Assembly (NCBI RefSeq): GCF_014196055.1
Contig: NZ_JACICY010000002.1
Coordinates: 322,553 to 386,552, forward strand
DNA from: Novosphingobium hassiacum
Lineage (GTDB): Bacteria; Pseudomonadota; Alphaproteobacteria; Sphingomonadales; Sphingomonadaceae
Direction of reading: 5' to 3'
Length of the DNA: 64,000 nt
Shown here: in pieces, positions 9,325 through 17,129 of the stretch
Position numbering within the stretch: the stretch's first letter is position 1
Layout of the letters: each line of letters starts with the position of its first letter
Made by a program: the position numbers and the translations under genes
The notes under the pieces: model-generated
Seen by the model: only the letters and a program-made list of their open reading frames with translations
The model's database searches: none
Told to the model about the DNA's origin: nothing

Positions 9325-10671
9325 ATGACCCACACCCAGCCCACCGCCGCTGATCTTTCCGCCGACATCGCGCGGGTTTTTGCACTCCAGACGCAGAACC
9401 AGTGGAAGCTCAAGGCCTCCACCGCAGATCAGCGCAAGGCACGCCTCGCCAAGCTGAAATCGGTCGTCGAAGCACACACCGACGCCATCATCGCTGCGGT
9501 ACTTGAAGACACGCGCAAGCCGGTCGGCGAAATCCGCGTTACCGAAGTGCTCAACGTCACCGCCAACATTCAGCGCAATATCGACAATCTCGATGCGTGG
9601 ATGACCCCGACCGAAGTCCCCTCGTCGAGCAATCCCGACGACCGCGCGCAGATCGTCTACGAAGCGCGCGGCGTCTGCCTGATCCTGGGCCCCTGGAATT
9701 TCCCGCTCGGCCTCGCGCTCGGCCCGGTTGCCGCTGCCGTTGCCGCCGGCAACGGCTGCATCGTCAAGCTGACCGACTTGTGCCCGGCCACCGCGCGCGT
9801 TGCCGCAAAAATCATTGCCGAGGCGTTCGACGAAAGCGAAGTCGCGCTGTTCGAGGGCGATGTCAGCGTGGCCTCGGCCCTGCTGGAACTCCCGTTCAAC
9901 CACGTGTTCTTTACCGGCAGCACCCGCGTCGGCAAGATCGTGATGTCTGCGGCGGCCAAGCACCTTGCCAGCGTGACGCTCGAACTGGGCGGCAAGTCGC
10001 CGGTAATCGTCGATGAGGGTGCAGACGTTGCCAAGGTTGCCGCACAACTCGCGGCGGCTAAGCAGTTCAATGGCGGGCAGGCCTGCATCAGCCCCGATTA
10101 CGTGTTCGTGCGTGAAGACCAGAAGGCCGCGCTGGTCGAGGGTTTCAAGGCCAATGTCGCGGCCAACCTTTACGAAGACGGGCAGATCAGGAAGGACAGC
10201 ATCGCGCAGGTCGTCAACTCCGCCAACTTCGCGCGCGTGAAGTCGCTGTTCGATGATGCGGTGGCGCAAGGCGCGACCGTGGCGGCGGGGGGCCTGCTCG
10301 AAGCGAACGACCTGACCATCCACCCGACGATGTTGACCGACGTTACCCCGCAGATGAAGATCCTGCAGGAAGAAATCTTTGCGCCGATCATCCCGGTGAT
10401 GACTTACGACAGCCTCGACCAGGCGATCGGCTACATCCAGGCCCACGACAAGCCGCTCGCGCTCTACGTTTACAGCAAGGACGAGGCGAACGTGGCGCGC
10501 GTGCTGAATGAGACGTCATCGGGCGGCGTCACCGTCAACGGTGTGTTCTCGCACTATCTCGAAAACAACCTGCCGTTCGGCGGCGTCAACGCTTCGGGCA
10601 CCGGCAGCTACCACGGCTACTTCGGGTTCAAGGCGTTCAGCCATGAGCGCGCCGTCTACATGCACGCATGA
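9325..10671 (+). CDS. Aldehyde dehydrogenase, class 3-like
   Basis: This 448-residue NAD(P)-dependent aldehyde dehydrogenase resembles class 3 ALDH and coniferyl aldehyde dehydrogenase-type proteins. It shows ILGPWNFPLGLALGP, the coenzyme loop FTGSTRVGK, the general-base region LELGGKSPVIV and the catalytic cysteine in FNGGQACISPDYV. The C-terminus ends with NLPFGGVNASGTGSYHGYFG, typical of this class, which is shorter than the common 490-residue ALDHs. The ATG at 9325 is preferred over in-frame upstream codons because those fall inside the palindromic repeat. The substrate is not determined, although aromatic and medium-chain aliphatic aldehydes are usual for the class. It is probably a single-gene unit. 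Confidence 0.9.
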   Translation: MTHTQPTAADLSADIARVFALQTQNQWKLKASTADQRKARLAKLKSVVEAHTDAIIAAVLEDTRKPVGEIRVTEVLNVTANIQRNIDNLDAWMTPTEVPSSSNPDDRAQIVYEARGVCLILGPWNFPLGLALGPVAAAVAAGNGCIVKLTDLCPATARVAAKIIAEAFDESEVALFEGDVSVASALLELPFNHVFFTGSTRVGKIVMSAAAKHLASVTLELGGKSPVIVDEGADVAKVAAQLAAAKQFNGGQACISPDYVFVREDQKAALVEGFKANVAANLYEDGQIRKDSIAQVVNSANFARVKSLFDDAVAQGATVAAGGLLEANDLTIHPTMLTDVTPQMKILQEEIFAPIIPVMTYDSLDQAIGYIQAHDKPLALYVYSKDEANVARVLNETSSGGVTVNGVFSHYLENNLPFGGVNASGTGSYHGYFGFKAFSHERAVYMHA

Positions 10672-10771
10672 AGAAGGGGCTCAACGTCCTTCCCGCTGTA
10701 AATGCAGGCGGTTGACCCGCACCGGGTGATAACGCAACTGTGCCGCAAGGCTTTGTAGCGGGGACAGGAAC

Positions 10772-11449
10772 ATGCGTTCGATCATCGTGACCGGGGGATT
10801 CGGCATCTTGGGCCGCGCGGTCGCGCAGGCGTTCCGTGAACAGCGCGACCGTGTGGCGCGGATCGACTTCGCGCCCGATGCTGTGGACGACAATCCCGGC
10901 GGGCTCGATATCGGCGGGATCGACCTGACCGATGCTGCTGCGGCGGCGGATGTGGTCGCTCGGGTCACCGACACGTTCGGCGGGATCGATGTGCTGGTTA
11001 ATGTCGCTGGCGGCTTTGTTTGGGAGCCGCTGGTCGATGGCGGGCCGCAGACGTGGGCACGGATGTATGCCATGAACGCCGTGACCTGCGTGACCATGAC
11101 CAAGGCCGCACTGCCCGTGCTCTCGGCAACGGCAGGAGCGGCCATCGTGAATATCGGAGCAGGCTCGGCACTGGTCGCAGGGGCAGGCATGGGCGGGTAT
11201 GCAGCGTCCAAGGCCGCAGTCCACGCGTTGACTCAAAGCCTCGCGGCAGAGCTTGCCGACGTTGATTGCACGGTCAATGCAGTGCTCCCGAGCATTATCG
11301 ATACGCCGACCAACCGTGCCGACATGCCCGATGCCGATGTTGCGCAATGGGTTCAGCCCGCCTCGCTGGCCAAGGTCATCGTGTTCCTTGCCAGCGCGGG
11401 TGCGCGCAACATCTCGGGCGCCTTGATCCCTGTCTCCCGCGGCGGATAA
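10772..11449 (+). CDS. SDR-family oxidoreductase
   Basis: This 225-residue short-chain dehydrogenase has the Rossmann motif TGGFGILG at residues 7-14, the NVAGG structural motif, a Ser in NIGAGSA and the catalytic YAASK. An Asp at the end of the second strand (ARIDFA) suggests NAD rather than NADP. It ends with an SGALIPVSRGG tail. The next gene, a cysQ-like phosphatase, begins 89 bases downstream on the same strand, so the two may be cotranscribed. The ATG at 10772 is preceded by GGGGACAGGAAC, a good ribosome-binding region. The substrate is unknown. Confidence 0.85.
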   Translation: MRSIIVTGGFGILGRAVAQAFREQRDRVARIDFAPDAVDDNPGGLDIGGIDLTDAAAAADVVARVTDTFGGIDVLVNVAGGFVWEPLVDGGPQTWARMYAMNAVTCVTMTKAALPVLSATAGAAIVNIGAGSALVAGAGMGGYAASKAAVHALTQSLAAELADVDCTVNAVLPSIIDTPTNRADMPDADVAQWVQPASLAKVIVFLASAGARNISGALIPVSRGG

Positions 11450-11460
11450 ATCTGCCGTTG

Positions 11461-11474
11461 CTCCCAAACGGGAG
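11461..11474. promoter_or_regulatory. CTCCC-N4-GGGAG inverted repeat, candidate operator site 1
   Basis: The sequence CTCCCAAACGGGAG has perfect five-base arms around a four-base spacer. It lies 65 bases before the cysQ-like gene. The same arrangement recurs at 12302-12315 before the LuxR-type regulator. Binding is inferred, not shown. Confidence 0.35.
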
Positions 11475-11538
11475 ATTTGTGACGCCGCCGGTGTGTGCAT
11501 CACACTCGGACAGGATGCCTGCCACAGGGAAATGCCGA

Positions 11539-12288
11539 ATGACCGACGCGGAACTTGCCGCTCACCTCGCTGAATTTGCCGGACGACTGCTGATCACCGT
11601 GCGCGACGCGGCGACCTTCGGGGCAAAGGCGCTGGGCAAGGCGGGCGATGCCACCGCCAACCAGTTCCTGGTCCATGCCTTGCGCGAACAGCGCCCCGAT
11701 GACGGGCTGCTGTCCGAAGAGGAGAAGGACAACTTCGATCGTCTCGCGTTCTCGCGAACATGGATCGTCGATCCGGTCGATGGTACGCGCGAATATGGCG
11801 AGCAGCGCGCAGACTGGGCGGTCCATGTAGGCCTCGCGATCGATGGCGTGGCCAGCGTCGGTGCGGTTGCGCTCCCCGGTGCCGCCGATGGTGCAGGCAT
11901 CGTGCTTCGGACCGATGTGCTGCGCGAGGTTCCACCTGCGCCCGGCGTGTTGCGCATGGTCGTCAGCCGCACCCGCCCGGCGCATGAGGCAGTGACGATT
12001 GCAGACAAGATCGGGGCCGAATTGGTGCCGATGGGCAGCGCGGGTGCCAAAGCGATGGCGGTCATCCTGGGTGACGCCGATATCTACCTGCATTCCGGCG
12101 GTCAGTTCGAATGGGATTCGTGCGCGCCCGTGGCCGTCGCGTTGGCGCACGGCCTGCACTGTTCGCGGATCGACGGTAGCCCGCTGATCTATAATCAGAG
12201 CGACACCTACATGCCCGATCTTTTGATCTGTCGCCCGGAGCATGCGGCGATGCTGCTGGGTGAGATTGCCCTGCTCCACCGAGGGTGA
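11539..12288 (+). CDS. cysQ: 3'(2'),5'-bisphosphate nucleotidase, CysQ-like (inositol monophosphatase family)
   Basis: This 249-residue member of the Mg-dependent inositol monophosphatase family has the three metal-site motifs in order: GLLSEEEKD, WIVDPVDGTREY and FEWDSCAPVAVA. CysQ enzymes hydrolyse phosphoadenosine phosphate, a by-product of sulfate assimilation, to AMP. The family also includes inositol and histidinol phosphatases, so the substrate is probable rather than certain. The ATG at 11539 follows an AGGGAAA sequence; an in-frame ATG about eight codons upstream is an alternative. The gene sits between two copies of a CTCCC-N4-GGGAG inverted repeat, and a LuxR-type regulator gene follows after 35 bases. 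Confidence 0.82.
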   Translation: MTDAELAAHLAEFAGRLLITVRDAATFGAKALGKAGDATANQFLVHALREQRPDDGLLSEEEKDNFDRLAFSRTWIVDPVDGTREYGEQRADWAVHVGLAIDGVASVGAVALPGAADGAGIVLRTDVLREVPPAPGVLRMVVSRTRPAHEAVTIADKIGAELVPMGSAGAKAMAVILGDADIYLHSGGQFEWDSCAPVAVALAHGLHCSRIDGSPLIYNQSDTYMPDLLICRPEHAAMLLGEIALLHRG

Positions 12289-12301
12289 CTTGACCGGCGC
12301 A

Positions 12302-12315
12302 CTCCCATATGGGAG
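12302..12315. promoter_or_regulatory. CTCCC-N4-GGGAG palindrome, candidate operator site 2
   Basis: CTCCCATATGGGAG is a perfect 14-base palindrome. Its right arm overlaps the probable ribosome-binding site of the LuxR-type gene at 12324, so a bound protein would block translation initiation or transcription. It is the second copy of the site at 11461. Confidence 0.35.
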
Positions 12316-12323
12316 CGTCACGC

Positions 12324-13433
12324 ATGGTTTCGACAACGGCCGATCAGCGCGAATTGTACCTGCCCCTGATCGAAGGGATTCAGGAAGAACCGCCGTTCGG
12401 CCTGTTCATGCGCAACCTCGTCGCGCGCACGGGTGCCCGCCGCGCGTTCATGGTCGTTGAACTCGCCAATGCCGCGCCCGCTCAGGACCCAGCGGTCATT
12501 CACGTGATCTCGCCGCGTGCAACGCAAGAGCCGCCACTCGATTTCCGTCGGCTCCACGCTTTGCGGCTGCATCCTTGGGGATCGCTACGGCCCGAGCGGG
12601 TCTATGAACTCGACGAAATGCTCAATTACGACGATCGCGCGCAACTGATCGTCCAGCGCGAGGCATTGTCCGACATGGGGATCCGCTATGGCCGCTGGTT
12701 GCGCATCAGTGCGGGCGGGGCGGCCGATGCCTGGCTGGTCCTCGTTCGCCAGCGTGAGGATTTCTCGGCGTCTGCTGTCGCCACGCTTTCGGCGATCGCG
12801 CCGCATCTGGCATCGGCGCTGCGCACGTTGGTCGCACTCAATGTGCAACGCTTGCAGGCAACGCTCGCCCACTCGGCCCTGATGCGCCTGGGGATCGGTC
12901 AGATCGCACTCGACGCCGGCGGCCGCGTGATGGCCGCAGATCCGCTCGCCGAAAGCCTGCTGTCGTTCACGCCGGAGCCGGGCGACGGGGCAGGAAGACG
13001 GCTGGCGCTTCTGCCCGAAACAGCACGCGCGCTGGAACAGGTCTGCGCCGAGGTGGCGCGTGCAGACGGGCCGGGGCGGGTGGTTCGGATCGATGCACGG
13101 CGCGGGCTCGACCTGCTGCTACGCCGCGCCAACCTCGCCCTGCCCGATCCCGCCGCTCGGCCCGAAGTGACCGGAACGCTGCGGATTGCCCGGCGCGAGG
13201 ATCCGGGAGCAGGCGCGACCACGTTGCAATCGGTCTACGGGCTTTCCGCGCGGGAGGCAGCGCTGGCGCAAGCGGTTTCGCGCGGCGAACCGCTTGTCGA
13301 GGCCGGGCTGGCGCTTGGGCTGACGGTCGAAACGGCGCGCAATTACTCCAAGCGGATCTACGGCAAGACCGGTGCTACGGGTCAGGCCGATCTGGTGCGG
13401 CTGATCCTTGGCGGCCTTGCACCCCTAGCTTAG
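12324..13433 (+). CDS. LuxR-family helix-turn-helix transcriptional regulator
   Basis: This 369-residue protein has a C-terminal LuxR/FixJ-type DNA-binding domain in its last 65 residues: YGLSAREAALAQAVSRGE followed by AGLALGLTVETARNYSKRIY and KTGATGQADLVRLIL. The N-terminal 300 residues have no clear match; a hydrophobic helical segment near residues 140-170 resembles GAF or PAS-type sensor regions. There is no acyl-homoserine-lactone domain signature. ATG 12324 is chosen over 12309 because GGGAG lies eight bases upstream, and the earlier ATG lies inside the palindrome. It probably regulates itself and the neighbouring cysQ-like gene. It converges with the SDR gene at 13450. Confidence 0.8.
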   Translation: MVSTTADQRELYLPLIEGIQEEPPFGLFMRNLVARTGARRAFMVVELANAAPAQDPAVIHVISPRATQEPPLDFRRLHALRLHPWGSLRPERVYELDEMLNYDDRAQLIVQREALSDMGIRYGRWLRISAGGAADAWLVLVRQREDFSASAVATLSAIAPHLASALRTLVALNVQRLQATLAHSALMRLGIGQIALDAGGRVMAADPLAESLLSFTPEPGDGAGRRLALLPETARALEQVCAEVARADGPGRVVRIDARRGLDLLLRRANLALPDPAARPEVTGTLRIARREDPGAGATTLQSVYGLSAREAALAQAVSRGEPLVEAGLALGLTVETARNYSKRIYGKTGATGQADLVRLILGGLAPLA

Positions 13434-13449
13434 CGCCCGCTTGCGCGGC

Positions 13450-14238
13450 TCATTCGTCCTGCAATCGGGGCTCCACGCGGATGAGCGACACGGCGGTTCG
13501 GCGCGGTTGCGTGAGCATGAAATGGGTGGCCGATGCGATGTCCTCGGCACGGAGCATCCGCTCGGCGTTGATCTCCTCGCGCTGGCGCTCCGGCGGATAG
13601 TCGGGATACTGGAAATCGGCGCCGGTGAAACCGGGTTCGATCAGGCCGACCTTGATGTCCTTGTCGGCCAGTTCCTTGCGAAAGCCCGTGGCGAAGCCCT
13701 GAATGCCCGATTTGGCGGCAGTGTAGGCTGAGCTTCCACCAGCCAAGGAGACTGCGGACATCGAGCCGATGAGTACGATGTCACCACCGGCTTTCATCCG
13801 CGCCGCAGCTTCGCGTGCGCTGATGATGTAGGAGACGAAGTCGGTTTCAAGTTGGTAGCGCAGGTCCTGTTCCGTCCCGTCACTCGCGCTTTGGGCGGGA
13901 ACAGCCGCGTTGATCACGGCGATGTCCAACCCGCCGAGCCATGCGTCGGCGCTGGTGAAGAAGCGGCGCAGGTCCTGCGGGTTTGACAGGTCCGCCGAGA
14001 TGCCATCGCCCTGACCAACCTGATTGATCCGGGCCAGCGCATCGGCCAGGTGCTGTTCGTCGCGGCCACAGGTGAATACGCGCACGCCTTCGCTCGCGAG
14101 CAGGACCGCGATGGCGCGGCCGATCCCGGTGGTGCCCCCGGTAATGATGGCGCGGCGGCCTTCGAGGTTGGGCTGCTGGGTGTGCAGATCGGAAAGATCG
14201 AGATCATTGAATGCAGTCGTGTCGTTCGCGGTGGCCAT
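13450..14238 (-). CDS. SDR-family oxidoreductase
   Basis: This 262-residue short-chain dehydrogenase has TGGTTGIGRAIAVL for cofactor binding, NAAVP, a catalytic Ser in LIGSMSAVS and the pair Y-x-x-x-K in YTAAKSGIQG. About 30 residues precede the Rossmann fold. The ATG at 14236-14238 is supported by an AGGAGA sequence directly upstream; an in-frame extension to 14355 lacks such a site. The substrate is unknown. It is transcribed divergently from the phosphomannomutase gene at 14514 across 275 bases, in which I can see no gene or clear promoter boxes. Confidence 0.86.
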   Translation of the reverse strand: MATANDTTAFNDLDLSDLHTQQPNLEGRRAIITGGTTGIGRAIAVLLASEGVRVFTCGRDEQHLADALARINQVGQGDGISADLSNPQDLRRFFTSADAWLGGLDIAVINAAVPAQSASDGTEQDLRYQLETDFVSYIISAREAAARMKAGGDIVLIGSMSAVSLAGGSSAYTAAKSGIQGFATGFRKELADKDIKVGLIEPGFTGADFQYPDYPPERQREEINAERMLRAEDIASATHFMLTQPRRTAVSLIRVEPRLQDE

Positions 14239-14513
14239 GATAGTCTCCTGGGAGCGCGTGCAGGCTATGGCGAACACGCGGCGCGCAGGCTCAACGAGCA
14301 GATCGCCTGGCAGTTTCGCCCCGATCGACCATTCACCGCATGCAACGGTCGTCATGGTGGCGGAACCGCAGTGTCACTCGACGCATTGATAAGCGATCAG
14401 CGCAATGCGAGCGCGGCCGTGAACTTTGCTCCTTTCGGCAATGCCTGACGGTGGCTATTGCGCTCGCAATCCGTCGACTCCCGCCCGCACTCCTCGAATG
14501 CGAAAGTCCTTGC

Positions 14514-16019
14514 ATGAACGAATTTGCCCAAAGCCGCACTGCCAGCGTTTCGGAACTGATGGCGCAAAGTGGCGTACCATTCGGCACCAGCGGCGTGCGC
14601 GGGCTGGCCCGGGCGATGACCGACATGCTGTGTCATGCCTATGCGACGGCATTCCTCCAGTATCTGCGCGACATCGGCGAATTTGCCGATGGCGACCGCG
14701 TGGCGCTGGCCGGAGATCTGCGGATCAGCACGCCACGCATTCTTGCCGCTGTCGCCACGGCGGTGCGCGATTGCGGGGGTGATGTGGTCTATTGCGGACG
14801 CACGCCAACCCCGGCGCTGGCGCTTTATGCAATGGGTATCGGCATTCCGTCGATCATGGTCACCGGCAGCCACATTCCGGCAGACCGCAACGGGATCAAG
14901 TTCTACCGTCCGCACGGCGAAGTGCTTAAGTCCGATGAAGCGGGGATCGTCGGGCAGATGGTGACGATCGATCCGGCGCGCTACGATGCCGACGGTGCGC
15001 TCGCCAATCCCGCCGCGCTGCCTGATGTCCACGATGTCGAAGCCGCCTACGTCGCGCGCTATGTCGATTATTTCGGCGCCGATGTGCTTTCGGGCCTGAC
15101 CATCGGCATTTACCAACATTCGGCAGTAGGGCGCGATCTGCTGGTCCGCGCGGTCGAGGCTCTGGGCGGGATTGCCGTGCCGTTCGGGCGCTCCGAACAG
15201 TTCGTCCCGGTAGATACCGAAGCGATCCGCGAGGAAGACGTCGCCCTGGCCGCCGATTGGGCGCGGTCGAACAAGGTCGACGCGATCATCTCGACCGACG
15301 GCGATTCGGACCGCCCGCTGGTGTCTGATGCATCGGGCACGTGGCTGCGTGGCGATATCGTCGGGCTGCTATGCGCGCGTGGCGTTTCGGCGGACGTCGT
15401 GGTCACGCCGGTCAGCAGCAATACGGTGGCCGAATTGAGCGGCGCCGTGCCGCGCGTCGTGCGCACGCGGATCGGATCGCCCTATGTGATTGCCGCAATG
15501 ATGGCCGAGGCCGACGCAGCGCCCGACGCACGCGTCTGCGGGTACGAAGCCAACGGAGGGTTTCTGCTCCAGACTCCGGTCGATGGGCTGTCCGCGCTCC
15601 CGACCCGCGACGCGCTTTTGCCGATCATCGCGGTGGTTTCGGCGGCAAAGGATACGCCAGTCGGCGATGTCGTCGCCGCCCTGCCGCCGCGCTTTACCTA
15701 CAGCGATCGCGTTGCCGATTTCCCGCAGGAACATAGCGCCGCTTTGGTCGCGTTCCTGAGCGAGGGCGGCGAGGATGAGCAGCTGGCACGGATCGCACGC
15801 GTATTCGGCGAGATCGCGGGCCTTCCAACCGCGATCGATACGACCGACGGCTACCGCATGACCTTCGCCGATGGCGCGATCATTCACTTCCGCCCATCGG
15901 GGAACGCACCCGAACTGCGCTGCTATACCGAGGCCGAGACCGAAGCCCGTGCGCGTGATCTTAACGCGCGGGCGCTTGCCCATGTGCTCGAAAGCGTGGT
16001 GCCCGAAGCGACGACCTGA
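14514..16019 (+). CDS. Phosphomannomutase/phosphoglucomutase-family protein
   Basis: This 501-residue alpha-D-phosphohexomutase has all four active-site signatures: the phosphoserine loop TGSHIPADRNG, the metal loop STDGDSDRPL, the sugar-specificity loop GYEANGG and the phosphate-binding loop FRPSGNAPELR. GEANGG-type loops are typical of enzymes that accept mannose 1-phosphate or glucose 1-phosphate. The SH in the TGSH loop and the SGNAPE loop match the ManB subgroup. The start ATG 14514 fits the family start ahead of GTSGVRGL. It likely feeds nucleotide-sugar or polysaccharide synthesis. folD follows after 97 bases behind its own promoter. Confidence 0.88.
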   Translation: MNEFAQSRTASVSELMAQSGVPFGTSGVRGLARAMTDMLCHAYATAFLQYLRDIGEFADGDRVALAGDLRISTPRILAAVATAVRDCGGDVVYCGRTPTPALALYAMGIGIPSIMVTGSHIPADRNGIKFYRPHGEVLKSDEAGIVGQMVTIDPARYDADGALANPAALPDVHDVEAAYVARYVDYFGADVLSGLTIGIYQHSAVGRDLLVRAVEALGGIAVPFGRSEQFVPVDTEAIREEDVALAADWARSNKVDAIISTDGDSDRPLVSDASGTWLRGDIVGLLCARGVSADVVVTPVSSNTVAELSGAVPRVVRTRIGSPYVIAAMMAEADAAPDARVCGYEANGGFLLQTPVDGLSALPTRDALLPIIAVVSAAKDTPVGDVVAALPPRFTYSDRVADFPQEHSAALVAFLSEGGEDEQLARIARVFGEIAGLPTAIDTTDGYRMTFADGAIIHFRPSGNAPELRCYTEAETEARARDLNARALAHVLESVVPEATT

Positions 16020-16027
16020 AACGCCCG

Positions 16028-16056
16028 TTGCACTTTTAGTATGCAACACATACAAT
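16028..16056 (+). promoter_or_regulatory. Candidate folD promoter with overlapping inverted repeat
   Basis: A TACAAT -10 box (16051-16056) lies 17 bases after a weak TTGCAC -35 box (16028-16033). The inverted repeat GTTGCA-N9-TGCAAC at 16027-16047 overlaps the -35 box and spacer, where a repressor could sit. folD begins about 60 bases downstream. Confidence 0.42.
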
Positions 16057-16116
16057 AATGCCCGTGACGCCGCGGGCTTCCATCCCTATGCGAGCGCGAA
16101 TCGTAAGGGGAGCTTC

Positions 16117-16986
16117 ATGGCACAGATCATCGACGGCAAGGCGCTGGCGGCTAAGCTGCTGGAAACGACATCCGCAGACGTCGCCGAAATCGTCGCCGGT
16201 GGCGGCACCGCGCCGGGTCTGGCGGTGATCCTCGTCGGTAATGATCCCGCCAGCCAGGTCTATGTCGGTCGCAAGATCTCGCAATGCCGCAAGGCGGGCA
16301 TCCGCTCGGTCGAGCATCGCCTCGATGCCGAAACGCCGCAGGAGGACCTGCTTGCGCTGATCGATACGCTTAATGCCGATGCAGGCGTACACGGCATCCT
16401 CGTGCAGTTGCCGCTGCCCAAGCACATCGACGCCGCGCTGGTGCTCGACCGGATCGATCCGGGCAAGGATGTCGACGGGTTCCATCCGGTCAACGTCGGG
16501 CGGCTCTCGACCGGGACCGGCGGACTGGTGCCGTGCACGCCGCTCGGAGTGATGCTGCTGCTCGACAGCGTGATTGAGGACTATCGCGGTCTGAATGTCG
16601 TCGTGATCGGCAAATCGAACATCGTCGGCAAGCCGGTGTCGATGCTACTGCTCGAACGCGAGGCGACAGTCACGGTCACCCACATCGAGACGCGGGACCT
16701 TCCCGACGTGGCGCGCAAGGCCGATATCATCGTGGCCGCCGCAGGGGCCCCGCATCTTGTGCGCGGCTACTGGGTCAAGCCGGGCGCGGTTGTGATCGAC
16801 GTCGGGATCAGCCGCGTGACCGATTTCGATGGCACGACGCGCCTGGTCGGCGATTGCGCCACCCACGAATTGGACCATGCACGGGCCGTCACGCCGGTTC
16901 CTGGTGGTGTTGGGCCTATGACGATCGCCTGCCTGTTGAGCAACACGGTGCTGGCGGCCAAGCGATCGGCGAAAACGATTGCATAA
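16117..16986 (+). CDS. folD: Bifunctional methylenetetrahydrofolate dehydrogenase/cyclohydrolase
   Basis: This 289-residue FolD interconverts 5,10-methylene-, 5,10-methenyl- and 10-formyl-tetrahydrofolate. It shows the catalytic Tyr and Lys in SQVYVGRKISQC, GILVQLPLPKHI, DPGKDVDGFHPVN, the NADP-binding segment VVIGKSNIVGKPVSMLLL and the C-terminal TPVPGGVGPMTIACL. The length is standard. The start is supported by AAGGGGAG five bases upstream of the ATG. A strong terminator hairpin lies about 95 bases after the stop codon, and the space between may hold a small RNA. Upstream of the gene lies a promoter-like sequence with an inverted repeat. Confidence 0.96.
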   Translation: MAQIIDGKALAAKLLETTSADVAEIVAGGGTAPGLAVILVGNDPASQVYVGRKISQCRKAGIRSVEHRLDAETPQEDLLALIDTLNADAGVHGILVQLPLPKHIDAALVLDRIDPGKDVDGFHPVNVGRLSTGTGGLVPCTPLGVMLLLDSVIEDYRGLNVVVIGKSNIVGKPVSMLLLEREATVTVTHIETRDLPDVARKADIIVAAAGAPHLVRGYWVKPGAVVIDVGISRVTDFDGTTRLVGDCATHELDHARAVTPVPGGVGPMTIACLLSNTVLAAKRSAKTIA

Positions 16987-17041
16987 ATCGCAACCCTGTA
17001 CGCTTATTTCGCACTTGCAGCATTGCATGGTGAGGTGGATA

Positions 17042-17108
17042 GAGGGGGTGCCTTTCAGGCATCCTCTCCCAAAACTTCCAAGGGTCGGCGCAAGTCGGCC
17101 CTTTTTTT
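17042..17108 (+). ncRNA. Candidate small RNA or structured folD 3' UTR
   Basis: Two stems can be drawn in the RNA. The first is an 11-base-pair hairpin (17042-17068) closed by a five-base loop, with G-U pairs preserved. A single-stranded CCAAAACUUC linker follows, then a ten-pair terminator stem with a GCAA tetraloop and seven U residues (17080-17108). The arrangement resembles a trans-acting bacterial sRNA. The 5' end is unknown, no convincing promoter is visible between folD and the hairpin, and I cannot assign an RNA family. It may simply be the structured end of the folD mRNA. Confidence 0.33.
17080..17108 (+). terminator. Rho-independent terminator after folD
   Basis: The stem AAGGGTCGGC pairs with GTCGGCCCTT (two G-U pairs) around a GCAA tetraloop. 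A run of T follows immediately. Confidence 0.82.
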
Positions 17109-17129
17109 GTCTGCCGGACTCGGCGCTAC

